Shown here: piece by piece, positions 1-8,186 of the stretch
Layout of the letters: every line of letters begins with the position of its first letter
How positions within the stretch are numbered: the first letter of the stretch is position 1
Assembly: GCA_036939355.1 (NCBI GenBank)
Contig: JALLAP010000036.1
Location: 1-24,143 of the forward strand
Length of the DNA: 24,143 nucleotides
DNA from: Thalassiosira profunda
Taxonomy: Eukaryota > Bacillariophyta > Thalassiosirophyceae > Thalassiosirales > Thalassiosiraceae
Direction: 5' to 3'
The notes under the pieces: generated by a model
Told to the model about the DNA's origin: nothing
The model's database searches: none
The model's input: only the letters and a program-made list of their open reading frames with translations
Position numbers and translations under genes: made by a program

Positions 1-245
1 TCGGCGGCCGCGTCTTTTTGCTGCTTGGCGCGCCTTTCGTCCGGCGTCATCATCCGGGCGATGGCCCGACGGACGGAGGATTCGGCGGGGCGGGGGAGGC
101 CGGTTTGCGCGGCGGCGAGGGCGCAGCACGCCGGGATGGGAAGGTCGTCTCCCGAGCGGTGGCGCTGGAAGTAGATTTCCGCGGCCGCGTGGGTGGCCGC
201 GGCCCGGCGGGCCTCGAGCTCCTTCTCTTCCGCGGTCTTGGGCAT
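1..245 (-). CDS. hypothetical protein, 3' end cut by window edge
   Basis: An open frame starts at an ATG on the minus strand (245) and runs off the left edge without a stop, giving 81 residues. It begins MPKTAEEKELEARRAAA and is rich in Ala, Arg and Glu, with charged helical stretches; the visible end is again basic and helical (RRAKQQKDAAA). The middle contains RHRSGDDLPIPACCALAAA followed by RPAESSVRRAIARMMTPDE, which could form a small helix-turn-helix-like segment, but I do not recognise the family. The frame has high GC at third positions like the other genes here. It is divergent to the gene at 798. Reality of the gene rests on the open frame, charged composition and ATG; function unknown. 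Confidence 0.5.
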   Translation of the reverse strand, partial: MPKTAEEKELEARRAAATHAAAEIYFQRHRSGDDLPIPACCALAAAQTGLPRPAESSVRRAIARMMTPDERRAKQQKDAAA

Positions 246-797
246 TGTTCCAGTATGTTGTTGTATTTGCTCTTCCTGTGATGAAAGAGATGTGAAGATA
301 CCGATTGATGAGTTTTGGTGGATGTGGCATGCCTGGCCTGCCGTGCTCGCCCGACTTTTCGCGAGCGAAAAGGTGCGCCGATATAGAGCCACCGTCGACG
401 CCCGGCGCAAAAACAATCCGGCCCCATCCCTGGCTACGGCATTTTTGCAATGCAGCAGACGCCGCGGAGGAGCGTGGCACGTCGTCGGCGCTGAGGAATC
501 GTGTGGCTCGGCGAGGAACATTTTCATTTGTAGCCCTCTCGACTCTCGATCGACGCCCCTCATCCCCGCACAGCACCAGCCGCCTCCCGGCACTGCCGCC
601 TCCGCACGCTCCCGCGCATCCCCTCTTGCTCGCCAGCCGCCAACTGCCGCCGGCCGCCGGCCGCCCCACACTCACCGTGTTTCCCGCTCTGGGGATTTGA
701 GAGTTGGGTAGGGAACTCCCAACGACGGCCAGACCTTTTTTGGCCGGCTCGGCCCCTCGGCTCTCGGCTCGCCTCTCAGCGATCTTTGGTCGCGACG
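246..797. promoter_or_regulatory. intergenic interval between divergent genes
   Basis: No convincing coding frame; the overlapping open frames have shuffled Arg/Pro/Ser composition typical of shadows in GC-rich DNA. It presumably holds the 5' ends and promoters of the two flanking genes. A short inverted repeat, GTTGGG and CCCAAC separated by 9 nt, lies at 703-723, about 75 bp upstream of the ATG at 798. No TATA box is evident. Confidence 0.4.
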
Positions 798-1340
798 ATG
801 GCGTTGGCGGCAACCCCCCATCATAAACGGGCGTGGCTCCTCCTCGTATGTCTCGTGGCTGCGGTTGGCCCGGGAGTTGCAACTTATGAGAATGGGAGGC
901 GCTGGGGCCGTCGGCATCGGCCGTCGGGTGCACGAGTGATGGCTTGCTTCGTGACACATCATCGGGGCGGTCTCAGTTCGAGGGCAAAGTTGGAGAGGAG
1001 AGACGGATTGGTGCAATATTCGACCATTGATCGGCGGCGCTGGCGCGTTGCTGCTTTGAGACATTCCGTCGGCGATGAAAACGAAGGCCCGGATGCCACC
1101 ACAGACGACACATCATCACTCGAACCATCAGCAGATGAACCCAACAACGACGTAGATCCGGACGGCACCCCCCTCTTCGACACGTACGAGCGCGCGACCC
1201 TCTTCGGACTGGAGCCCAAGGCGGAGGTGGACCCACTCGACAACGGATTGCAATTCACCGGGCCGATCATTTTGCTGGCGAGCATTTATGTGACGCTGGC
1301 GCTGTTCTTCGCGGACGAGGTGCCCCCGCTCGATTTGTGA
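798..1340 (+). CDS. small membrane protein with N-terminal signal/targeting sequence
   Basis: 180 aa from the ATG at 798. The N-terminus (MALAATPHHKRAWLLLVCLV, then AAVGPGVA) is a good signal peptide or signal anchor, followed by an Arg-rich stretch to about residue 50 that could act as a transit peptide. The middle is acidic and low complexity (Asp/Glu/Ser/Thr, about 85-120). The C-terminal third looks most conserved in character: DTYERATLFGLEPKAEVDP and DNGLQFTGPIILLASIYVTL, the latter a single transmembrane helix, ending close to the stop. The layout suits a small protein of a plastid or endomembrane compartment, but no exact ASAFAP motif is visible and I do not recognise the family. Confidence 0.7.
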   Translation: MALAATPHHKRAWLLLVCLVAAVGPGVATYENGRRWGRRHRPSGARVMACFVTHHRGGLSSRAKLERRDGLVQYSTIDRRRWRVAALRHSVGDENEGPDATTDDTSSLEPSADEPNNDVDPDGTPLFDTYERATLFGLEPKAEVDPLDNGLQFTGPIILLASIYVTLALFFADEVPPLDL

Positions 1341-1595
1341 GGGGATGATATGGAAGGTGTGATTCTAAGCGCTATTGGGGGTCAATGAAACGGGGGAAGT
1401 CTGGATATAAAATGGAGAACCAGCAAGAAAGAGAGGAGTCATGTGCAATTCATTGATGCGTTATGAATGAAAGGTTCACGCCAAAGGCTGGCAAAAGCCA
1501 ACCCCTGAACTCGCTCATCCCATGTCGACGGCCATCGACAATACCAAGCCGAAGCAGCTACTGGCGACGCAGTGTCCCGGTTCTCGGCTGCTGCC

Positions 1596-2641
1596 ATGCC
1601 GACGATGGGGTTCAAGTGGGTGGGGGGCGGCGACAGATCCGGGAAGGCTGCCGTTCCCTCGCCGGGGAAGTCCCTCAACCCCCTCTCCGACGAGCCGCTT
1701 TCATCGCTCAGGGACCGGTCGAATGGTCGAGATGCTCCCGACGATGAAGGAACGACCTTGGGCAACGAAGGCAAATCGCCCGGCGCGCCTATTATCAGCG
1801 CTAACTGCGTCGACGCGCCAGCGAATGTTCAGAAGAAAGTAAAGCGAGGAAGGGCACAAGGTTCGAAGAGAGGATCGACGAGCTGAGAGCGTACAAAGCA
1901 AGGCATCGGCATATCAACGTGAAGTGGAGCGAAGACAAAAGCCTGTATAAGTTTTGTGACCACATGAGATATGCCCGCAGAAATCCAGAAAGCAGACAGG
2001 GGAGGAATCTGACCAAGGAACGCATCGCCTCTTTGGATGCCATAAGATTCGATTGGGAGCCACTGAGTAGGAAAGCCAACAATTCATTCCAGGAGAGGAT
2101 CGAAGATCTGATGGCATACCAAGCCAGGCATGGGCACATCAATGTGAAGCCGAGCGAAGACAAAAGCCTAGCTCAATTCTGTGCCGATATGAGATATACC
2201 CGCAGAAATCCAGAAAGCTGCAAGGGGAGAAAGCTGACTACGGACCGCATCGCCTCTTTGAATGCCCTTGGGTTCGATTGGGTGTCCAAGAGACAACGAC
2301 CTGGACTAAAGCCACATAATAGTAACAAGAGGAGGGGAGAGAAGAAGAAGTCCCCCGAAAAGGACGAGGTCGAGGTCACCGCCAACGATTCCGAGGCGAA
2401 CTGCGTTCATGCCACGAAGAAGCCCGTTTCGGTCGCTGCTCAAAAGAGGGCTGGGAAGGCCACCTGTCAAAGCAATTGGTTGGGCGCTCCGGCATTCACT
2501 TCCGCATCATGCAACATTGGATGCCCTGGGTTTGCGCAGAGGAAGAAGGCCATGGAAGAGCAAGAGAAGGCTGAGGCGACAGCTGCAGAGCAACTGCTGG
2601 TGCTCGGAGGGTGGAGGAGGAAGGACGGCGTGCAGGGGTGA
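1596..2641 (+). pseudogene. HA1: helicase-associated (HA) repeat protein, frame-broken paralog of HA2
   Basis: Two HA repeats are clear: one from about 1862 (FEERIDELRAYKARHRHINV ... FC-DH-MR ... IASLDAIRFDW) and one from about 2088 (RIEDLMAYQARHGH ... FC-AD-MR ... ALGFDW). The repeat frame is blocked upstream by TAA at 1802-1804 and has no ATG before 1961, inside repeat 1. A plausible N-terminus starting at ATG 1596 lies in another frame and meets the repeat frame at 1857-1862, needing one extra base. No normal-sized intron with a GTGAG/GTAAG donor is visible to reconcile them. The last repeat and the Lys-rich tail (EKKKSPEKDE) match HA2 (RIEDLMAYQA; EKKSPPEKP), but the RING present in HA2 is absent; the frame ends in unrelated sequence at 2641. 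Probably decayed, or N-terminally misread; an assembly indel is possible. Confidence 0.6.
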
Positions 2642-2702
2642 AGATTGTACTGACATCTTGGCGCCCAAGCAAGAGCTTCGGCTATGCCTATTGGGGGGGC
2701 AA

Positions 2703-2806
2703 ACGCTGGTATGAGCGACGGAAGAGGACGAAAAGGCTGCATCAGAGCGATGGTATTCTATGTTCTTCGCAAATCTGTGCTATGGATGTGTACTATCTAT
2801 GAATCA
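2703..2806 (+). repeat. 3'-flank repeat shared with HA2 (inverted copy at 6458-6559)
   Basis: About 100 bp beginning ACGCTGGTATGAGCGACGG and ending CTATGAATCA is nearly identical to the reverse complement of 6458-6559. Only a few substitutions and one or two indels are visible. It lies 60 bp past the HA1 stop, and the partner lies just downstream of the HA2 stop, so it is best read as a conserved 3' untranslated region inherited from a common ancestor of the two genes. Confidence 0.85.
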
Positions 2807-2886
2807 CGTGGGGGCATTGCAAAGGTAGACACCAATTGCAATCTAAATGACAACAGTGGTTAAGGGCTCACAAAATCGTATTCTGT

Positions 2887-4316
2887 TCAACTAGTTGCGC
2901 CCGCCGCCAGCGGCGGCCCCGGCAGCGGGTTGCGTGGACCAACCCGAGTCCGCAGAACCGCAGCACTGTGTTTGCGGATGCAAAAGTCCACACGAATTGC
3001 GCAGGTTTGTTGGTCACGCCCATTGGACATCTGCCTACTACGCAGAGAAGCCACTAAATCGGCCCGAGTGAATGCACTCCCATCGCTCTTTTTGGGTGTC
3101 ATCGACCAACTGAACGCTCCAGGAGCGTTCCGCTCAGGGTCGATCCTTTTCTCCTCCTCCATGTCAAATGTTGCATAGACGGGTGATGCGGAGACACTAT
3201 TCTTTGTCACCTTTAGATGCATGTTCTTGATCCGAGTCTCGCCTGTCAATGGCACACAGTTAATCGATGCCGAGCAGACGGAAATCTTGATCGGCTCGTT
3301 GGGACCACGTAGGTGGAGCTTAAGGAAGAGCTCATTCTGAGACATGCCAGTGTTTCTGTCGCTCTCAAGATCGCGTATCCCTACGAAGTGGCGCCCATTT
3401 AAGGGCCAATGAAATTCAACACGATCCCAATCCAGACGTTCCTCTGTCTGGTTCAGCTTTTGATTGACGAGAGCCGCGTGGTACTGAGCCTGCTCCGCGT
3501 GGTGGGCGGCGGCGTCTTCCCTTGCGAATTGGGCAAAGCAGCCGTGCCGGGAAAACTCGCACCTCAGAACCATCTTAGGGCATTTCGAATAATGACCACT
3601 CGTTCTATTCCGGCGGTCATCTTCTTTGACGCCAGGAAATGACTCTCGCGGACGACCGTAGACATCGCACATACCCAACGCTTCGCGAGTCATCGATTCG
3701 CCACAATACTGGCACTCAGCCCCGTCTTTGGGCACATGTTATCCTCGTGAAATGACATCAAATGATGCGGCAGCGTCGTCTCGCACTTGTCGCACGTCAC
3801 TTCGCGGGCAAAACACACCGCCTTCGTGTGATGCTCAAGATGCATCCGGAGCATCCCCGAACCACAGCCCAGTGGGCACTCGACGGTGCCATACGGGCAC
3901 ACCTTCTTGTGCACCTCCATCCACTGCCCCAGCGACCCCTCCCAGTCGCAGCCGCCGCTTTTCGATTGGTCGTTCTCTTCTGCGCTCCTCTTGCGGCTGT
4001 CCCCGTCGCCCTCCCTCCCCACGTTGCAACGCACGCGCAAATTGTCCACCATATCGCGCACCGGGCGGTTCGGCAGATTGATCCGCGTCGCCCGGCAGGT
4101 GGGACACGCCTCGTCGCCCCGCGCGCTCATCTGCCGCAAGCACGGGCCGCAGAACGTGTGGCCGGAGTTGCACGCCGTGGTGGCCTCGCGGTTGACCTCG
4201 AGGCAGATGGTGCACCTCAGATTGTCGTCGAGGGGTTCGTCGAGATAGAGGACGTTGGGGAGAGCGACGCCGGCCGCGCCCTCGGCGCTCTCGGCGTCCG
4301 AATCTGGGTTGGACAT
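2887..4316 (-). CDS. RING and TRAF-type zinc-finger protein with apparent -1 frame break
   Basis: Starts at the ATG at 4316 (MSNPDSDAESAEG). An N-terminal RING is at about residues 35-74 (CTICLE, HTFCGPCL, CPTC). TRAF-type zinc-finger Cys/His pairs follow (VCPYGTVECPLGCG, CDKCETTLPHHLMSFHEDNMC). The frame then ends early, but the -1 frame continues exactly in register (PKDGAECQYCGESM ... YSKCPKMVLRCEF), completing the next zinc fingers, and runs to 2887. The junction is at TGCCCAAAGAC (minus strand, about 3722-3735): one missing A in the A-run restores the frame. The same bases form C CCA AAG, a canonical X XXY YYZ slippery layout. The C-terminal ~200 residues are beta-rich and could be a MATH/TRAF-C-like domain. 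Corrected length is about 476 aa. By family a candidate E3 ubiquitin ligase or signalling adaptor. Tail-to-tail with HA1. Confidence 0.8.
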
Positions 4317-4819
4317 GCTCGCTGCGGTCTGATTCAATGGCCTGGGCCAGCGCCAACAGCCTCCTCGTCGTGCCGCCGCAGAAGTTTAGGGGCTGCGCTG
4401 CTCTGTCACCCGCCTTCACCGCAACTGAAACTGCCCGAAAGTTTTTTGTTGATGGCGTGATGGATCTTACGCATCACGTGACAGATCAATCAGTTCGCTC
4501 AAATCATTTATGCCCTTCCCCTCTACGGAATCAGTACTAAATCACTCAAAATGCTTGACTTAGGAATTCATTGAAATCGTACGTTTGGCACAAAATAAAC
4601 TCGCATTACAGGACTCGATCTTTTGACGCGTGCCGACGCTTGCTTCCCGCCCACACCCGTGTGCCCCTTGAAACCTTGCAGCGAACCATCCACAACGCAA
4701 GGAACGCTGGGCGGCAATCGAGGTCCAAAACCCCACCGTCGGCCATGGCCGAAATAGTCGAGGCGAAAGGGGCGAGGAGCCGTTGCCACAACACAGCAAC
4801 AACAACAACAGCGGCGGGC
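4317..4819. promoter_or_regulatory. divergent promoter interval with a CACGTG box
   Basis: Lies between the starts of the RING/TRAF gene and the secreted membrane protein. A perfect CACGTG (G-box/E-box palindrome) is at 4475-4480 within GCATCACGTGACAG. The frame of the downstream gene is open back to 4571, and an in-frame ATG at 4745 exists, but the protein starting at 4820 has the better signal peptide, so most of this is taken as non-coding. Confidence 0.4.
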
Positions 4820-6307
4820 ATGAAGCGACGGCGGCGAGTGGCAACAATGACGGCGCTCCTCCCCGCGGCCGCGGCGTTATCGTTTGGGGACCACTCGTTG
4901 GTGAACGCTGTCGCAGATGCGCCGGGCGGTCAGCTCAGGCGCGGCGACGAGGGCAATGGCGTGGCAACCAGGGCGGCCCATTTCGATTTCGGCGGCAGCA
5001 ATGATGAACCAGACGACTATCACCGCAGCCGCCACCGCCGCCACCACCGCCACCGCCGCCGCCTCCAAAAATCGCGGCAGGGCCCGCCCCGCAACGACGA
5101 CTGCGCCGCCGCCCTCCCCGTCCGCGCCCTCCCCTTCTCCTACGGCGGCACCACCGCCGGCGCCACGGCCGACTTTGATGGTCCCAGCTGCGGCGCCTTT
5201 CGCTACGCCAACGGCGTCTGGTTCTCTTACACTCCAAATGAAAGTGGAGTGCTGACCGCGGAGGGCGACGGGGCCGGCGTGCGCATCTACTCCGGCAGCT
5301 GCGCCAATTTGGCGTGCGTGAGCCAGTACGACGCGGGTCACGACTTCGTCGCCATGGCGGGCGTGGAGTACTTCTTCCTGGTGAGCCGGGTGTCGTTCAG
5401 CCAGGGGACCGAGTTCGAGTTTGCGCTGTTGCAAGAGGGGGAGACCCGGCCGCCGATGGCGCCGAGCACGCCATCCCCGGTCGAAACCAGGCCTCCGGTG
5501 GCGGCGCCGGTGCCGGATCCGACGGAATCCCCGGCGCGGACCCGGCCGCCGAATATGTTCGTGCCGACGACCGGGAGGCCCACGCCCCGGCCCACGATGG
5601 CGATGGAGACGAAGGCCCCCACGCCCCAACCCGTGTCTGGGAGGCCCACGCCCCGGCCGTCTCCGGGGCCGACGCGGCGGCCGTCGAGAAAACCGACGCG
5701 ACGACCGATTGCCTCGCCCGGTCCGACCGAACACTCCCCGGACTGCGACGAGTCTCCCGCGTGGAACGCCGAGAACGAAAACGAGTGGAGCGACGTCGAG
5801 GCCGCCCTCGTCGGGTTCGCGTCGCAGCACAGCGGGAGCGACGACCACGATTACAACGGGGGCGGGGGAAAGGGAAGCAAGGCGGCGAAATTCTTCAAGA
5901 GCCAAAAGACGGGCAAATTGTTCAAACCGAGCTGCAAGGGCGGCAAAAGCGGCATCCGGGGCAAGGCCGGGAAGGGGAGCAAGTCAACCAAGGGATCGAA
6001 GGGGGTGAGCGGCAAGAGCTGGAAGAGTGGATGGGGCGGGTCGCAGGATGGGTATTATTTGAGCCGATTGGAGCAGCGGGGGCAGGCGCTGGCGAACGAA
6101 AACGGGCAAACGAAAACGGGGGACGGGCACATGATGGGTGAGAGGGTGACGGTGACGCACGCGATGGGGGCGGCGGCGGCGGTCGTGTTGATGCTGTTCG
6201 TGGGCGCCCAGTTGGGGGCGGTGGAGTATCGACGCCGGCGCCGGGAGGCCTTGGGGCGGGAGGAGTCGGATGAAGTGAACGAGGCGGACGCCATCGAACG
6301 GGGGTGA
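4820..6307 (+). CDS. secreted type I membrane protein, Pro/Thr stalk and Lys/Ser-rich region, possible cell-wall (silica-associated) protein
   Basis: 495 aa from the ATG at 4820, which gives a classic signal peptide (MKRRRRVATMTALLPAAAAL then SFGDHSLVNA). An in-frame ATG at 4745 would bury it. Order: acidic/Gly region; a strongly basic Arg/His run (about 70-82) ending in RRL; a beta-rich domain at about 93-205 (NDDCAAALPVRALPFSYGG, NGVWFSYTPN, VRIYSGSCANLACVSQYDAG) resembling the PPC-like domains of secreted stramenopile and bacterial proteins; a Pro/Thr stalk of PTPRP-type units (about 208-305); a Lys/Ser/Gly region with repeated KGSK and K-x-x-K spacing (about 350-403); a transmembrane helix (about 449-468) followed by RRRRR and an acidic tail. 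KxxK-rich segments and an RxL site recall diatom silaffin-type proteins, but no homology can be claimed here. Confidence 0.8.
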   Translation: MKRRRRVATMTALLPAAAALSFGDHSLVNAVADAPGGQLRRGDEGNGVATRAAHFDFGGSNDEPDDYHRSRHRRHHRHRRRLQKSRQGPPRNDDCAAALPVRALPFSYGGTTAGATADFDGPSCGAFRYANGVWFSYTPNESGVLTAEGDGAGVRIYSGSCANLACVSQYDAGHDFVAMAGVEYFFLVSRVSFSQGTEFEFALLQEGETRPPMAPSTPSPVETRPPVAAPVPDPTESPARTRPPNMFVPTTGRPTPRPTMAMETKAPTPQPVSGRPTPRPSPGPTRRPSRKPTRRPIASPGPTEHSPDCDESPAWNAENENEWSDVEAALVGFASQHSGSDDHDYNGGGGKGSKAAKFFKSQKTGKLFKPSCKGGKSGIRGKAGKGSKSTKGSKGVSGKSWKSGWGGSQDGYYLSRLEQRGQALANENGQTKTGDGHMMGERVTVTHAMGAAAAVVLMLFVGAQLGAVEYRRRRREALGREESDEVNEADAIERG

Positions 6308-6632
6308 GAGGGAGGACAGCATTCGTTCGTTGGTGAGGGATTGAGTACGAAACAACTGCGGCGAAGACGAGATGAGAGAATGGGAATACAGCATGTGCTG
6401 CAGTTATAGATTGTATGGTGCACTGCTACTGTTCAACACCGGTCCGGGGGCAAAGTTGATTCATAGATAATACACTCCATAGCACAGATTTGCGAAGAAC
6501 ATAGAATACCATCGCTCTGATGCAGCGTTTTCGTCCTCTTCCGTCGCTCATACCAGCGTCCCATAAATCGCACTTCACCCCTGCCTTCGCCCCTGCTGTT
6601 GGCACCAAATAGCCATTCGACGCACAAGTAGA
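6308..6632. other. tail-to-tail intergenic interval
   Basis: Convergent 3' ends of the membrane protein (+) and HA2 (-). The only recognisable content is the HA1/HA2 3'-flank repeat at 6458-6559. Open frames here do not look coding. Confidence 0.5.
6458..6559 (-). repeat. 3'-flank repeat of HA2, inverted copy of 2703-2806
   Basis: Reverse complement begins ACGCTGGTATGAGCGACGG and ends CTATGAATCA, matching the HA1 copy almost base for base. It starts about 75 bp beyond the HA2 stop codon. Together the two copies are inverted arms about 3.65 kb apart, enclosing the RING/TRAF gene and the secreted membrane protein. Confidence 0.85.
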
Positions 6633-7910
6633 TCAGCAGTAGATCCTCTTGAGTCTCGTCGATTTTGTTTGCTTGCGACAGGTATGGCACCTCCCAGATT
6701 TCAGCTGCCAGAAACAATCCCAACAGACTCGGTGGCCGCATCCCAACAAGTACATCTCTTCCTTATCATGGTAGCACACCGGGCAACAAAGCCGATCTTC
6801 CAAAGCCCTCTGATATTGGAGAGTGTCCACGACGTTTCTCTCGGCATCGGCCGCCCTTTTCTCTGCAGCCTCGGCCCTCTTTTTCCAGGTCTCTGCCGAC
6901 TCCTCCTGCAAGAGACGTTCTTGATTGGTATCCCCGAATGCGGCAGAGGGAAAATCCGGCTTCTCCGGAGGAGATTTCTTCTCCCGCTTTTCCGTGGCCT
7001 TCTTCCTCTGCGAACCCTCCTTTCTCTGCTGCTTCTTCATCGTTGGTTCCCAATCGAATCCGAGGTCATCCAACAAGGCTATGCGCTCCTCGGTCAGTTT
7101 ATGGCTCCCTATTCCTCTGCGGGCCTTTCGGATGTTATAACAAAACTGAGCCAGGCTTTTGTCTTCGTTTTCCTCCTTCACATTCAGATGTCCGTGCGCG
7201 GCTTGGTATGCCATCAGATCTTCGATCCTCTCCTGAAATGACTTGATCTTCTGTGGCTCCCAATCAAATCCGATGGCGTTCAAAGCTGCGATGCGTTCCA
7301 CGGTCAGCTTCATCCCACCGGCTAATCCGGGATTTTTGCGGGCACGTCTGATACCAACGCAAAAGTCGTACAGGCTTCTGTTTTCATTCGCCTTCACGTT
7401 GAGGTGCCCCTGATCTGCTTTGTACGCCGTCAGCTCTTCTAGTCTCTCCTGAAACGATTTGGCCTTTTTGGTTTGTGCTCTCCCCATCCCCCATTTGAAT
7501 CCAAGCGCATCCAAGGAGGCGATGCGTTCCTCCGTCAGTTTATGGCTCCCCTTTCCTCTCCGGGCACGCCTGATGTTGTCACAAAATTTATGCAGACTGC
7601 CGTCTTCGCTCCTCTTCACGTTGACGTGCCCGTGCTTCACATTGTGCGCCGTCAGCTCTTCTAGCCTCTCTTCGAATGACTTTGGGGCCTTTGGGGGGCT
7701 CCTCTCTCTTACAGTCCAATCGAACCCGAGGTCATCCAAAGCGGCGATGCGTTCCTTGTTCAGCTTATGGTTCCCTTTTCCTCTGCGGGCCTGTCTGGAT
7801 TTGATGCAAAATCGATACAGGCTTTTGTCATCGCTCTCCTTCACCTGCAGATGCCCGTGCTCTTCTTTGTACGCTTTCAGCTCCTCGATCCTCTTCTGAA
7901 ATGCCGCCAT
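6633..7910 (-). CDS. HA2: four HA repeats with C-terminal RING finger
   Basis: 425 aa from the ATG at 7910 (MAAFQKRIEELKAYKEEHGH). The frame is open further up to a TTG at 7946 but without an ATG. Four tandem ~66-aa HA-type repeats occupy residues 2 to about 280, each with (F)x(E)RLEEL-AY, GHxNVK, DKSL-x-x-FC, IR-ARR, LT-ERIA-LDALGFDW. The variable pairs after FC are IK, DN, VG and YN. A Lys-rich linker and a Glu/Ala coiled coil (about 320-370) lead to a C3HC4 RING in the last 51 residues: C376-C379, C391, H393, C396-C399, C408-C411. HA domains are three-helix, Myb-like modules first seen next to bacterial helicases; with the RING this suggests a chromatin- or nucleic-acid-bound ubiquitin ligase (inference). 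Closest local relative is HA1. Shares a divergent promoter with the TTC38-like gene. Confidence 0.88.
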   Translation of the reverse strand: MAAFQKRIEELKAYKEEHGHLQVKESDDKSLYRFCIKSRQARRGKGNHKLNKERIAALDDLGFDWTVRERSPPKAPKSFEERLEELTAHNVKHGHVNVKRSEDGSLHKFCDNIRRARRGKGSHKLTEERIASLDALGFKWGMGRAQTKKAKSFQERLEELTAYKADQGHLNVKANENRSLYDFCVGIRRARKNPGLAGGMKLTVERIAALNAIGFDWEPQKIKSFQERIEDLMAYQAAHGHLNVKEENEDKSLAQFCYNIRKARRGIGSHKLTEERIALLDDLGFDWEPTMKKQQRKEGSQRKKATEKREKKSPPEKPDFPSAAFGDTNQERLLQEESAETWKKRAEAAEKRAADAERNVVDTLQYQRALEDRLCCPVCYHDKEEMYLLGCGHRVCWDCFWQLKSGRCHTCRKQTKSTRLKRIYC

Positions 7911-8109
7911 CTTCTGTGCTCGTGCTGCTCTCGAACTGCTGGACAAGCAAGAGCCATCAAGGAACGTTTGCTTCCGGGAGCAGAGGCTTGGTTGCGGTTG
8001 TTGCAGCAGGGTGTGGGGCGGAGGCTTTGGATTTGGAGTGAAGAGTGAAGAGTTGAGGCGTTGAGGGTTGAGGCTGGGCGTGGGCGTGGGTAGGTAGAGG
8101 CAGACATAA

Positions 8110-8121
8110 CTACGTACGTAG
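8110..8121. promoter_or_regulatory. perfect 12-bp palindrome CTACGTACGTAG in divergent promoter
   Basis: CTACGTACGTAG is its own reverse complement. It sits between the HA2 start (7910) and the TTC38-like start (8187), 66 bp upstream of the latter. The core CTACGTAG recurs in two other divergent promoters of the window (18686-18693 and 22509-22516). Confidence 0.5.
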
Positions 8122-8186
8122 GTAACTGAAAAACATCAATCACAAACCAAGCGCCGCGCCGCCGCTCCTCTGGGCCGGCTCCAACG

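Noticed and set aside
1406..1412. TATAAAA as a TATA box for HA1
   Set aside because: Single short match; diatom promoters often lack TATA boxes and the HA1 start itself is uncertain.
1843..1864. A 22-nt GTAAAG...CAAG intron to explain the HA1 frame change
   Set aside because: Far shorter than the 81-86 nt introns of the window, and removal does not put the upstream frame in register with the HA repeat frame.
3690..3735. An intron at the frame break of the RING/TRAF gene
   Set aside because: The two frames join with a single-base offset and no residues are missing from the zinc-finger spacing, so there is no room for an intron.
5017..5070. CCACCGCC-type repeats resembling a CRISPR or satellite array
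   Set aside because: They are in-frame His/Arg codons of the secreted protein with no constant spacer structure.
4877..5905. 342-aa open frame on the minus strand opposite the secreted membrane protein
   Set aside because: Its composition (long Arg/Gly/His/Val runs) is the complement of the Pro/Thr/Ala-rich codons of the plus-strand gene; no domain, and the plus frame has a signal peptide, stalk and transmembrane helix.
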